Origin: Capronia americana
Lineage: Eukaryota > Ascomycota > Eurotiomycetes > Chaetothyriales > Herpotrichiellaceae
Length of the DNA stretch: 64,000 nucleotides
Assembly (NCBI GenBank): GCA_016110215.1
Contig: JADWQD010000007.1
Coordinates: 558,001-622,000, forward strand
Reading direction: 5' to 3'
Under the pieces are notes generated by a model. That model was given only the letters and a program-made list of their open reading frames with translations, was not told where the DNA came from and did no database searches. Position numbers and translations under genes: made by a program. Positions 21,391 to 32,754 of this stretch are shown here, one piece after another. Positions within the stretch are counted from its first letter, which is position 1; each line of letters begins with the position of its first letter.

Positions 21391-22395
21391 GGGCTTGAGA
21401 AAGTTCTACAGTAGTAAGTAAGAACGACAGAAGCTGAAGCCGAGATTCATGTGGAAGTAGTCCAGTATTGTTGGTGCTCGGAGGGACAATAAACGACAGA
21501 GGTAAGGTGACGTATGTCTTACATATCTCGCATAGCATTGAGAAAGTTCGCAACAGAAGCTATTCCTAATACGGTTAGCGCAGAAAGGAAGCTATACCCA
21601 ATACAGCGAAATTCGTGCTCTATTTTATGTTGATTATAATAGTGTATTTATAATTATCTATCTTAGGCACTATATAAAATAAAATAAAATCAATAATCAA
21701 TCTAATATTATAAATTAGATTCTGATAAATATATAAGTTAAGAGGCTAGGTTCTACTATAAAATAGTAGGAACTAGAACTGAATCTTAGTCCTTTTAAAT
21801 ATGCTTTAAAAGGGTTTATAGTACTTATTAAAAATATATAATAAAAATATATATATAAAAAAGAGAGAGAGAGGGAGAAGAGGTATAGTATAGCTCTCCT
21901 AGGGGGGTGCTGGCCTAAGTTAGGAGTGGTCTAGTACTGAGCTGAAGGTGGTCTAGGACTAAACTGGTGATGATCTAGAACTGAACTAGAGGTGCCACTA
22001 AGATGTGAACTGGGGCGATCTAAAGGTGGTTTAAGATGCTCCAGCTCCGATACTGGTTCGATACAGTATCAATACTTGTACCGTATTATTAAAGCATCAG
22101 AACCCTGAGACAGCATCAGAACAGCATCAACACAGTATTGATTCAGTATAGATACAGATTTAAATTACTACAGAAGGCCTGTATAGCACTATATATATCA
22201 CTCAGGCTCAGCTCGGTACCAGCGCGGTTTAGAGGTGCCACTCCGGTGCTACTATATATGTACTTTTATGTACTTGTTACAGTACACTTATACCAGGTCT
22301 TGAGAATGCCCTCCAGGATTTTGGACCGAATCTGCGAGAGGGTTATTAGCCATCAACCCAAGTAATATTGAGACGCAGATAAAGTAGGTCAATCA
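21391..22395. repeat. AT-rich island with degenerate tandem repeats
   Basis: From about 21600 to 22300 the base composition falls to strongly AT-rich, unlike the rest of the window. Contents: TATA/AAAAT runs (21600-21860), a GA run (21861-21880), an imperfect array of about 23-bp units around GGTCTAGNACTNAACTG (about 21926-22010), then a second degenerate array of AGCATCAGA-like units (about 22090-22150). AGAGGTGCCACT occurs twice (near 21988 and 22230). There is no coding frame. It could be a decayed, RIP-altered transposon fragment or a satellite-like patch; no terminal repeats are visible. Confidence 0.7.
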
Positions 22396-23819
22396 TTAGG
22401 ACAGCAAAGGGTACTGCAACTCACAGTCAGTCGTGACAAACGCCCTGTCGACCTCGGTGAGCGCCTCACAACAATACTGCAAGGTCTCGGCAATATCGTG
22501 TGTGCGCCTCAAAGGGGTCTTTTCATCCAGCAAGATGTCGAATTCTGCCCAAACGCCGTCTCCGGCATGGTACGCAGTGACGGACTTGAAGCCCGATACG
22601 ACGCTGCTGAAGCGGTAGGCGAGGTAGATCAGTTTCTTCTGCAGAGTGTCGTCCACGGCCAAGCCGCACAGACGCGTCACGTTCTCCAGGCAGGTGTCCG
22701 CCCAGTCGTAAATGATGTATAGCGACAGCAGCGCCGCGCCCAGGGGATCCAGCCACCATACACCGGCGTGTTTCCCAATGAGCGGGAAGAGCAAGCTGAG
22801 GGTGTTGAAATAGACGTCTGTCTTACAATCCTGCACCAGGGCCTGCACTTGGGTGGTTTTGATCCGCAGGCACCCCAAGCCGATCAAGCCTTTGATTCCC
22901 ACGGTCCCGGCCATAGAAGCAATGGCCAGGGCCGGCAACGTGGCTATCGAATGATCTCCGCTCGGTAGCAGTTTCGACACAGACTCTTGCAAGATCTGGA
23001 GGAACGAGATGACCATGATAATGGAGAAGACCAGAATACCGATCGGTTCCAGTCTTCGACGACCGACGGGAAATTTTCGTCTTAGGGATGATAGCCTCCA
23101 TGACACGAGTCGAGTGGTCGTCCAGACAATAACCGTGCATAGGAGATCCAGAGCAGAATCAAGCAGCGAAGCGATCAGCGACAGAGATGACGACTTGAGC
23201 GCTGCTATCCCTTTGGCCACGAGGAGAATGATGTTGGCGATGACGTTGATGTTGACGGCCCATCGAGCATTCCGGTCGGCCTTTGCCCGTGCGGTTCGTA
23301 CGTCTTCCGGCAACAGCGCATCGATGTGCTCCTCTACGTGCTGCAGTCTGCCCTCTCTCTCGCGGATGCCGTCGTGATCGGCGTCCGTGTTCATGCTCTC
23401 CAGGACCTCGTCGGCCATGGCCAGCACGATGGTGTCGACTTCGGCCCAGTCGTTCAGGGCGGCGTTCTGCTTCTCGTAGAATTTGCGGACTTTCTTGTCC
23501 TTGATCTTCTTGATCTATGTAATAATGCCAACACGTCAGTCAGCACGCTGTCTTCCTTGTGTGCGCACCAGCATTGAACACTGAAGTTTGCCTAAGTGCC
23601 AGATGTATGTACCTCTTCTTCACTCTTTCTGTACTTCTCAAACTCTCTTCGATCGACTCCAGTCCGTAGTTGTTCCTTCAATGCGGCGGTTGTTTGGCGA
23701 TCCATGGCGTATTCCACGGCATCTTTGAATCCGGTAAACCGTCTTTGCTGGCCGGATTCCAGATCTGAATTCCGCCAGCGGTCATCTGCACGGTTATGGA
23801 ATGTTCGCTTGCCGACCAT
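22396..23819 (-). CDS. Cation diffusion facilitator (CDF) metal transporter
   Basis: Proton-coupled divalent-metal efflux transporter (Mn/Fe/Zn class). Exons are 23819-23613 and 23514-22396 in coding order (441 aa; 98-nt intron, phase 0). The N-terminal approximately 110 residues are hydrophilic and basic. The membrane core starts at ARWAVNINVIANIILLVAKGIAAL, and TM2 carries SLIASLLDSALDL with the conserved Asp of the metal site. The VGRRRLEPIGILVFSIIM segment and later QDCKTDVYFNTLSLLFPLIG supply the remaining transmembrane residues. The C-terminal cytosolic ferredoxin-like domain has VTAYHAGDGVWAEFDILLDEKTPLRRTHDIAE. The DxxxD spacing in TM2 suggests a manganese-type member, but that is an inference. 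Confidence 0.92.
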
Positions 23820-25456
23820 TGGGGCGGTGCCTGGGGACAGAGCCGTATAAAGCAGTGATGATTTGGGGAGAGGTGAGGGTTTTTGGAAGGGTGAAGTGAG
23901 AGCTCAGTATGTACAAGTAGAGAATGAAAAATGGAGAGATAGAACAGACTTCAATATTCTTGAAGACACACCGTGGAACTTGAAAGGAGGCACGTGCAGC
24001 TTGGGGGTCGTCAATGTTGATCTTGATGCTGCCACAAATCTCAGCGCATCCCTGTGTTGATGACGACATCGAGCCAACCATTTCCCTGTTTCATGCCGTG
24101 GAGCCGGGCAATTGGCAGCTTCGGGAAGCTTGCTTGGCTAGCGATTGCTTAAATACGGCGTACCATATACTCAGTAAACTAAGCCTCGGATGAGGAAGGC
24201 GTGAGCTACGGTCTTAGATGGTAAGTACAGGCATTTTTACAGCTTCGAGTGTACTCGTAGATAGACTTGGTTGAAGCGCAACTTTCAAGTGAGGCAGAAA
24301 TGAGGTTCAGGTGACGGAGACACAGTTCAAGCCTGGGAAATTACCAAATGCAGGTCGACGCTGGGCATTCATTGACAGCGCGGCTTTCCTGCTATTTCTC
24401 TCTTCTTGCCTCTGACACCAAAATGGGGGCTCAATGGACCTAGAAGGAGTGCGCACGCACACTTGCCACAGTACTTACTGTACGTATATATCCATCTACA
24501 GTATACGAGGTAGGTCATCGCAGTAAATGATCATGGTCGCTGGGCATAGTACTCGTAGCGGGGAAACGCATGAAATAACTGTACATACAGTATGACCGCC
24601 TGGATATGATGGCAACCCCGACGCATCGTCCTTGTTCCCGTATCGCTCTCCTTCTCTCCCACGAACATAGTCGTCGCCTACCTGCTACAGAACTGTAGCT
24701 AAGCTAGTACGGTATCCTAAGAACCCTCATGCTCGGTTCAATGCCACCTGAACCGAAAGACATAAACTCCATGGTCACGCTACCCACGGAATGGGTTTCA
24801 ACCTCCTGTAGCAGGATAGGGTATACGATAGCAATCTCATCCGTCAGTTACACGCAGTCACACCACAGTAGCCCACGCAAACACGGACAATAATCAGATC
24901 AGTAAACTCCTTTTTCACCGGTCTTCGCGCCAGTGCCGTCCGACCATAGACCATACAGAGTACTAATACTACAGCACTGGATCTATTTGTATCTTGGTGA
25001 CTGGTTTTTCAGGACCGTTTCCTATCCACCGCTTCCATCTCGCCCAGAGAACGAAACACATCATTAATGCCTCACAAGGCCGCCGTGAGTGCCGCGTAAT
25101 TCCTGCTTCGAGAATGGTCCGTGATGGCTTTTGTCTGAGAATGGACAGATATCGGCAAAAAGCAAGCGAATGTCGAGTTGCACCTCCCCTCATAGTATGG
25201 CCGGCCATGAACGTCAAATACAATGCGTCCGCTAAAAGGAGGAAATAACGAGTCTTGCCACCCAAAACACAAAGGATACCATGACCGTAGTAGACCGACG
25301 CCCCGCGCTAGAAAGCAAGTTGCAAGTACATCAACAATAACAGGATTCGTGGGGGTATCATAAACTCATACTGATGTGCGCAAATTCAAGACGTCAAATC
25401 ATAAGAATGGTCGCGGATGGTCATCGCTGCCGCCAGCTCCGACTCGGCTACTCGGA
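23820..25456. other. Intergenic, 1.6 kb
   Basis: No supported gene. It contains short palindromes built on CTGTAC/TACAGT, including a perfect inverted repeat ACTGTA-CA-TACAGT at 24578-24591 and related copies near 24476-24505. These may be factor sites or chance AT-rich symmetry. Confidence 0.45.
24578..24591. repeat. Inverted repeat ACTGTA-N2-TACAGT
   Basis: Perfect 6-bp arms around CA, in the gap upstream of the CDF transporter. A similar CTGTAC...TACAGT arrangement occurs about 100 bp earlier. Confidence 0.6.
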
Positions 25457-28400
25457 TCAGCCAGAGACGGAAAGCGTCTTCTCCTTGGAGCCCAAGTGCG
25501 CCCATGTAAAGAAGTCGAACCTGTCTTTGTCCTTTCCAGACCCTGCCTCGGGGTTCGGGCTTCTGTTCGGTTCCTTGGGTTCCAAAATCAGGGATCGTCG
25601 ATAGTGGAGTTGGAAACTCTTGTCTCCGGCAGATCGGACCCTGATAAGTTGATCCTGCATCCATGTCTGAAGCTCAGAGACCTCGGCGAAACGGTAGGGC
25701 GTTTGAAACCTTTGCAGGTCCGAAATGATCTTGGCCGTTTTCATGTGCTTGTCCAAGTTGATCACCGAAGTCTCCCCGCCGTCGATCGACAATGGCCTCG
25801 TGGAAGGGTTGGCGGAATCCACCATTGTAAGGTCAGTCAAGTAGACACCGATGAAAGGGAGACAAGGCGGGATCTGGGACTGAATGCGTTGACGGAGGAC
25901 CGTATAATTTCGCGACACATCGATAATCTTGCACATGTCGTCAAGTATTGTCTTCGTCTTTTGAGGCACATATTCCCAGGTTCTCTTCATCCGCTTCAGG
26001 TTGGTCGAATCCAAGGAGCAGACGATGGCCATCACGGTATCGTAGTTGTGCATCTCCAAGCATTTGTTTGCGATCTTGACCCATTGCTTGATGATGACGG
26101 CTCGCTTTTTGGGCTCTTCAAGTTGCAGAACAGAATCCGACACCAAATTGGAGATATCGGTAGAGAGTGTCGACATAGCCCGAACATTGACAGCGAGCGA
26201 GCTATTTCGCTTCGTCCATTCCGTACCCAAGAGCTCCTCTGGGAGGATAGAGCAGAAGATTCCCGAAGCCTTCAACGTGATTTGACGTGCAAGTTCCTGG
26301 GGGTCAAAGTCGAGGATCGTGACCGAACCTCCGCTCATTTTCCAGGCTCGGAGTGCAGTAAGTTGACTCTTGGAAATGATGGGATTCGGCAGCGGAGTGT
26401 TCGGATCAACATAAGTCGCGGTTGACGTGCTTGTCTTCCCAATGGCTGACACGACCCTGGGGACAATGGGCGCATGGGTCATCGCAACTTTCTCGGCCAA
26501 TTCGAGAATTCTCTTGCCCGCCATCGGAAGAGAACTAGCCAGAGACTCCCGGGCAAAGCCGACAATCGCTGGAAGTGCTGTGTCATCACAATCATGGCGC
26601 CAGTGAGATTCCATCCAGCCCTTGAGCACGTTGTAGACGCGAAGTCGGACAGGGCCTGCGATGTCTAAGTTTTCCCCGACGTACTCGAACCGAAAGCGCA
26701 ACGCCTGTGCAAAGTCCACCGGGGTTGCGAAGAGGCGGAAAGTAAGATAGATGGTGGTGACGAAAAATAAATCAGGTGCTGATTCGGGTGTTGTCAACCG
26801 TTCCACCAAGGCGTTGAGCGTGCCCCCAACGACCATGCCCTCTCGGTTAAAGACGAGCTCTTGGGCAAACGAATGTACAAGAATCTCAGCTTCGGCATCT
26901 GCCACATCAATCGAGTCACTGCGAGCATCATGCGAGCGCCTGGAGATGGACGGCTTCAGTGCGTTGCCAAGATCCTCGTGAAACGAGGTGACCCGCGTGG
27001 ACGCCGAGGAAACATTGCTGGGATTCGATCGTCGGTCGCTTCGTTCGAAACTGCTGTCACTGCTCGTACTTCCTCCAACGACGTGGCCGCTTGTCCTGTG
27101 GTGCTTGACATCGGTGGGCTGCTTCGACGCTGCCGGTGTCAGAGCCGTCTTCTGGTGAAGCAGAGATGGGTTCTCTACTGAGGACGAGCGAATAATGCCC
27201 GCTATGGCCTCGTCCTTCGGGGTCGGAGGAATGCTACCAGTACCGGTGGATGGGGATTCTGAAGTGTTGAAAGAAAGAGGAGGAGTCACGAGGGCCTGGT
27301 TGGTGGCAATGCGAGGTCGCTCGTGCGATTTGTCGTGGCTCCCCGTGGCGGCAGGCGCTAAGGCCGAGGAAGGAGGAAAATCAGGGGAGATGTTCCGACT
27401 TGTTGGCTCCGGTGTGCTTGAAGCACCAGAGCTGCGTCCCAGGAGGTAGCTGAGATTTTCGATCTCAAAGTCCCCAATCTCTTCCAATGTCGCCTTCGTT
27501 CTGGTGACACAACGGCCCGCAGCACTGACACAGGCTGTAGCGGCCTGTACAAGATTGTGAGCCTCGTCCGGGGAGTAGATCAAATCGTCATCCATGGAGC
27601 GGATGGGTTTGAACACCTCGCGAGCAGCGTGAACCAATTCCGTGATGGCGTCGTACATTGAATCCTTCGCCTGGACCAACGGCCTGGAGGTGCTATAATC
27701 CCGATCGATGACCGTCTCGACGACGGCAAAGAGCTGACGACAGGCCCGCACGGCGTTTTGCGTGGTGAGCAAGAGTTCCGACGATGATCTGGACTGCATG
27801 TGCGAGCCGAGAAAGGAAGCTAGCACCGTCAGGAATTCGTCGTAAGAGCGGTGGAGAAACTCAGAGATGAGGTTGGAGTTCTTCTGTGTCGGTGCGCGAG
27901 TGTACGACATCCGATGTGTGATGGACGAGTGCCGTCGCACGTGTGTTGGATTGGCGGTGGAACTGTGACTGCTACGCTTCGACATGGCGTTTGCGTTGGG
28001 AGCTTTGGTCTTGACGGACGTCGATACGTGACGGCGAATGGTCGATTGTGATCTGCTCGACTGCTGGGACGCTACGACGGCAACAGACTCGGAAGATGAC
28101 TCGGCCGACCTGGTCGCGGCCCCAGGCGATGCATCCGCCTGCTCGGTCCAGACATCGTAGAACAAGACGGCGCGAGTGACAATCCTGAAGGCTTTCAGAA
28201 GCATGTCGTCGAGCCTGATGTCGAGCATCTCCTTGTCAGTGGCGTGACCAACGCCGACGACTTGCTGCAGCTCTTTTGCCGCTCGAACAAGAAGCGCAAG
28301 GTCAGACAGCAGACTCTTCCGGGTTCTACGTATCGCATCCTGCTCTTTGACCAAGGAACAGTCTCGAGTGAGACAGTTGGACCGCTCCAGCAAAGCGCGT

Positions 28401-28885
28401 ACCCCGGCGACCAGGCCTCTCATGTAGTCCTGGTTGCGAAAGAGACTCAGATTCGTCTCGCTTGCACAGCGCACCAGATCCCAGAACTCGGTCAACGCCT
28501 TCAAAAGAGGTCGCATAGCAGCATAGTCGTACCCTTCGCAGTAGTTGGTCGGCAGCCAGCCACGAGCACCTGTCTCCAATAGCGTGCCATCAGCCCAGCC
28601 ATTGACATGGACAGAGTGCACCAAAATGATGTCTCCTGCACTGAGAGGGAGGGTGACGGTGGTGGACGAATGCGGAGATGATGGCTGGAAAGGATACAGA
28701 GCCCGAAGGTAGTTGTGAAAGCGTGCAGGAGAGGAGTTCATGCCGTCGAGGGACTCTATTGATCTCGGGCTGGGGCTGGCCGCTGCCAACGCCGACTCCT
28801 CCATCGCACCATGGTTGTCGTCGTCATTGTCCTTGCGAATTCTAAGAGGCGCAACGAATATGCTAGAAGGTTGGGGTTCGCGCAT
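25457..28885 (-). CDS. Ras guanine-nucleotide exchange factor (Cdc25-type) with SH3 domain
   Basis: Activates Ras-family GTPases by GDP release. 1142 aa, intronless, ATG at 28885. Order: N-terminal SH3 (about residues 52-115: ALYPFQPSS, GDIILVHSVHVNGWADG, GWLPTNYCEGYD); a helical middle region; a long Ser/Thr/Pro-rich linker (about 480-690); the RasGEF N motif (FNREGMVVGGTLNALVERLTTPE); and the Cdc25 catalytic domain in the last 270 residues (DFDPQELARQITL, IKQWVKIANKCLEMHNYDTVMAIVCSLDS, CLPFIGVYLTDLTMVD, INLDKHMKTAKII). The arrangement matches fungal Cdc25/Ste6-type GEFs rather than Sos. It lacks a PH domain. It is probably membrane-associated and feeds cAMP/PKA or MAPK signalling; which Ras it serves cannot be told here. 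Confidence 0.95.
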   Translation of the reverse strand: MREPQPSSIFVAPLRIRKDNDDDNHGAMEESALAAASPSPRSIESLDGMNSSPARFHNYLRALYPFQPSSPHSSTTVTLPLSAGDIILVHSVHVNGWADGTLLETGARGWLPTNYCEGYDYAAMRPLLKALTEFWDLVRCASETNLSLFRNQDYMRGLVAGVRALLERSNCLTRDCSLVKEQDAIRRTRKSLLSDLALLVRAAKELQQVVGVGHATDKEMLDIRLDDMLLKAFRIVTRAVLFYDVWTEQADASPGAATRSAESSSESVAVVASQQSSRSQSTIRRHVSTSVKTKAPNANAMSKRSSHSSTANPTHVRRHSSITHRMSYTRAPTQKNSNLISEFLHRSYDEFLTVLASFLGSHMQSRSSSELLLTTQNAVRACRQLFAVVETVIDRDYSTSRPLVQAKDSMYDAITELVHAAREVFKPIRSMDDDLIYSPDEAHNLVQAATACVSAAGRCVTRTKATLEEIGDFEIENLSYLLGRSSGASSTPEPTSRNISPDFPPSSALAPAATGSHDKSHERPRIATNQALVTPPLSFNTSESPSTGTGSIPPTPKDEAIAGIIRSSSVENPSLLHQKTALTPAASKQPTDVKHHRTSGHVVGGSTSSDSSFERSDRRSNPSNVSSASTRVTSFHEDLGNALKPSISRRSHDARSDSIDVADAEAEILVHSFAQELVFNREGMVVGGTLNALVERLTTPESAPDLFFVTTIYLTFRLFATPVDFAQALRFRFEYVGENLDIAGPVRLRVYNVLKGWMESHWRHDCDDTALPAIVGFARESLASSLPMAGKRILELAEKVAMTHAPIVPRVVSAIGKTSTSTATYVDPNTPLPNPIISKSQLTALRAWKMSGGSVTILDFDPQELARQITLKASGIFCSILPEELLGTEWTKRNSSLAVNVRAMSTLSTDISNLVSDSVLQLEEPKKRAVIIKQWVKIANKCLEMHNYDTVMAIVCSLDSTNLKRMKRTWEYVPQKTKTILDDMCKIIDVSRNYTVLRQRIQSQIPPCLPFIGVYLTDLTMVDSANPSTRPLSIDGGETSVINLDKHMKTAKIISDLQRFQTPYRFAEVSELQTWMQDQLIRVRSAGDKSFQLHYRRSLILEPKEPNRSPNPEAGSGKDKDRFDFFTWAHLGSKEKTLSVSG

Positions 28886-30559
28886 GTTGGTGTAGAGGGT
28901 CGGGTATCATGGCGTTCAGGACAGCACCTGCGCCTTCAACAAGGCCATATCCAACGGAGTCGAGACAGAAGAATGAGCCCGGCAAGGGAGGGTATGTGCG
29001 GACCTCCGGAGCTGTGGCGCGACCGCGTCGGGGTCTGTGTCGAGAAGGAAACAAGGGGTGCAACAGCACGACGTCGAGGCGAGGCGAGGCGAGGGGTGGC
29101 TTTTCAAACTGTGTGCAAGGGCCAGGAGGAGCTGGCAGACGACACCTCAGTAAGGAGGCAGGTGATTTGTTTGAGCCGGGGCGGAGTGTGGTGTGATTTG
29201 GCGTCTGAACAACAACAACAACAAAGAATGGACTGTACAAATGATCTCAGGTATTCTGTACAAGAAGGAAATCGAAGCTGAAGTGCCGTCGTCCATCACG
29301 GAGGAAGGAAAGGACCTCGCTGTTCGAGAGCCCAGGGAGCCAACGGCCCAAAAGCGCAAAGTCGCTGCGCACCTAACGCCTCCCAACCGCCACCAAACTC
29401 TCTTGGGTGCCGCCTGGGCCGACAGCTACCCGCCAATAGTCCCCCGTGCCAGAGGGTTTCCGGTCTCTGCACCTTGGAGTCTTGACTCGAATTCACCTCG
29501 TCGTCACATCATGCATCGAGTCACGATCTATCAGCCGTCAATTGCCAACTACCTGGATGTTGTATCTTCAGCTGGGTAGAAATGGCTATGCAACACGAAG
29601 CATCTCGGAATGCGTAGCCACACATGCAATGCTCTGTGCTTGTCCCTACGGTACGTTTAGCCCCACGCAATCTTATATTTGCGCTGCTGTAAACGATTCG
29701 AGTCATGGTCGACCAGTCAGATGTCAGCTCGTTGCGAAGATCAGCGCTCGTCACCAACTTCCCCCTTCGAAGTCCAGCGGAAAGCAACGCCTAACGAGCA
29801 GATCTTTTGTCTATGGCTTCCCCGTCAACCGAGGCCAATTGGTCCTTGGCCGACGCGTGACGCTTACCACGCCTGAGACCTCTGTCCCGCATTTATCGTC
29901 GAGCTACATACAGAAGCATATGAAGATATAGCATACCATAGCGATCGCGACCACCGGTGACAATAACTCTAAGCAGATAATCGCCGGTTACCTCGTCTTG
30001 GCCTCCTCGACTCGAAACGGCTCTGACGCAGCGCCTAGCGTTTCGAGTCACCCGAAACAGGAACAGGCACAGCGCGAGGGTGTTGTGCATGACATGGTCG
30101 GAAGAGCGTCCGGCTTTGCATGGGCCACAGAGCGACGTGCGGTGGCCCACCCTGCATACAGAATCCAGAGTGCTGGGACCATGATTTTTGGAAAATGGCT
30201 TTGTACTTGCGCGTCAATAATCTTTGCTAGGTACGCGCCTAGAACAACACCAAGCCGACTATTGAAGTAAAACCCCGCGTGTTAACCTTGCCCGCCACGG
30301 CCCCAGAGCAGCCGGAGACAGAGTCGTCCACAGACAATTCAAAAAGATTCGCGAGTCGCGTCCATGGAGGCCCAGAACCGGAAGCCAGGCAGATCCGTTT
30401 GTCATAAATGCTCTGAAGAAAAAGCGGAAATCACGATTCATTCGTATTTCGTAGAACCACATTGGCGATACATTCAGCAACATCAACATCATTACTGCAT
30501 TAGAAAAGGAATAGACCATCAGCATCATTCCATGTAAAAAGATCAGACTCTTGTCCCAT
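28886..30559. other. Intergenic, 1.7 kb
   Basis: Upstream region of the Ras GEF gene and 3' flank of the fusion regulator. It has simple repeats, (GAGGC)3 at 29076-29090 and an AAC run at 29208-29222, in what is probably the GEF promoter or leader. No gene supported. Confidence 0.5.
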
Positions 30560-32754
30560 CTACTGTACTTCTCGTGCGTAAGGAGTCGCATCGTCGATTC
30601 GGCCCGGGCTAGCTCGCTGAGTCTGGCTCGTCTTGAGTGACTGGGTGACGACGGCGCCAGGTTCAACCGTGGCATGATCTTCGATAGTCACACCTGGATA
30701 GATAATTGCTCCAGCACCAATGACCACATTGGTACCAATAAAGACGTCGTTTGCAATCCACTGCGCCTTTGTGCCTTTCCGCAGCACGAGGTCTCTCCCA
30801 GTGTCAGTCGTCAAGATTCTGACGCCGGACCCGATCCAAGTTCGAGATCCGATCTCAATGGTGCCGCAGTCGTCGAGCGTGCACCCCGGCCCTATACAGA
30901 CGTCGTCAAGAATTTTGAGATTGTACCCGTATGTGCAGGTGAAAGGCGCCTCGATCCAGACGGAGGGACCGATATAGCCTTTGCTGTGATTCTGAGACGG
31001 GGATCGGTGGGTAGTGTCTTGACTTGGATCAATAACCTTGAGTAAGAGATTGCGCCTTTCTTGGTCGCCAAGTCCGCTGTCCAACTCCCAAGCTGCATTG
31101 TAGCGTTTAAGAGCCCGGTTGCACCTTTGGCGTTCATAATGTAAGGTCGGATCCAAGGCGCTGTAAGGGACGGATCTCAACATCTTCGATTTTTCCACGT
31201 CCTCTTGGCTGGAGACTTTGAAGCTGGACTTCGTGTGATCGAATCCAGAAGATGACATTCGAGTATGAATTGGTGTCGTCGAAGGAACCGAGGACGGAGG
31301 GAGCGTAGACGGGTAACCCTGCTGATTCCACTGACTCGGTTGTTGCAGCGGCGGAGGAGCCGGTGGCGGATGAGTGGAAGCCGGCGTCGACGGTGTCGCA
31401 TGCTGGGAAGGATACTGTATTGGCATACTTGTCGGCCCCTGGTGGGGAGGTGGAGGGTGCTGAGGATGAGATGTGCCTTGAGCCGGTGGTCGAGGCATAG
31501 CTTGGGGTTGTGCACCTAAAGATTGCTCCGATCGATTGGCGTGAGACAGAGGAGGAAGATGGTCAGAGGTATAAGAAGTTTGGGTCTGTTGTTGTGGCCG
31601 TTGCGGTTGGCCAGGATATTGCAGTCGGTTTTGAGGCCCGTTTCGTGGTGGACTTGACAAAGACGATGGTGGACGCTGCCCATCATTGTCGTTCATAGGT
31701 GCCGGTCTAGCTTGACCACCGTCATGATGAACGGGCGGGCGCCCTGCATGAAAGGCGTCCATGTGCGGCCCAGTGTAAAGCGAGGGCTCGGACACGTCAC
31801 CCTGATCATCCTTGGACTGTAGCGGCACAGGGGGTCTGACCGGGCTGGGCTGGGTCGGATCGGCCCCCTTAGTCGAAATATAGCCTTTACATTCAAAGCC
31901 ACCTCGCATACAGTTATCGCCTGTCAAATGGAGCCATGAGTACCCACTATAGCAATTGGGACGAGAGGGTGGCAAAACTCACAACGGGGACGGGCTTCAT
32001 CACATTTTTTCTTCCGCGTTCGACAGGTTAGACAGCCAGTCTTCGTTCTATTGCTGAAGTTCCGTTTCCGTTTCAGCGCGACCATGGCGGGGGGCGTGAT
32101 AGGTTCGTGACCATACTGGTCGCCTGCCGTCTGTCCATTTGTTGTGGGCTGAGACTCCCACGACCGAGACGGTGCTTCTGACACGCTTGTCTCCCGTTGC
32201 AGCACTTCCGCCATCTGCGCTTCCGACGTATTGGGCCTGACACCGTTGGTGGGAGCTTGTGACTGGACGGGCCCCTCAGGGTGCCACGTATGTCCATTGT
32301 GCTGCTCGGTGCCGTTTTGGTAGTAGAGTGGTGCGTTGTGGCTACCGTTCCCAAGAACATGCAGTGCACGATTGGCCATGTGTTGCGGTTCCGGCCTCAT
32401 GGACGGGCTGTAATCGTGTGTGCGCTGCTCACCATACGCCAGAGGATCATCCAAGTCCGATCGCTTTCGCTTGTGGCCCGACTGTTCCTGTCTATTCACT
32501 TGTGGAAACATGCCAGGCTGGCCTTGAGAAGGATGGTCGCTATCCCTCCGAGAATGTTCCCGTGGGGACGACATCCTGCTGCAGACACTGTTCTCTGAGA
32601 CTTCGTCAGCAGGGGTGTATCTCGTCGAGGGATGTGATGACCGACCGTTACTGGATGCGAGCTTGGCTGCGGTAATCCGTCGTGTTCCAGCATCCGGGCT
32701 CGAAGTTATGTCGTATTCCGAACTGTTGTGACTGACTGGAGGGGTGAGCACCAT
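30560..32754 (-). CDS. Zn2Cys6 DNA-binding domain fused to maltose-acetyltransferase-like hexapeptide domain
   Basis: 710 aa; exons 32754-31983 and 31920-30560 in coding order, with a 62-nt intron inside the zinc cluster. Spliced cysteines fall at residues 241, 244, 251, 258, 261 and 268 (CX2CX6CX6CX2CX6C), preceded by the basic LKRKRNFSNRTKTG. Residues 1-235 are disordered Ser/Pro-rich; 280-470 are Pro/Gln-rich. Around 490-550 is a Mac-type helical region (VPYSALDPTLHYERQRCNRALKRYN). From about 570 there is a left-handed beta helix with hexapeptide repeats (VCIGPGCTLDD, VFIGTNVVIGAGAIIYPGVTI). The catalytic His of NodL/LacA/Maa enzymes (motif A-x-H-P before the R-K) appears replaced: LTTDTGRDLVLRK. 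It could be a nuclear regulator with an acyltransferase-derived sensor. An overlapping short upstream ORF begins at 32768. Confidence 0.88.

Noticed and set aside
8197..23819. Classical secondary-metabolite gene cluster
   Set aside because: Tailoring-type enzymes, a regulator and a transporter are present, but there is no PKS, NRPS, terpene cyclase, DMATS or RiPP precursor. Spacing is large and orientations are mixed, so only a small possible module is reported as a finding.
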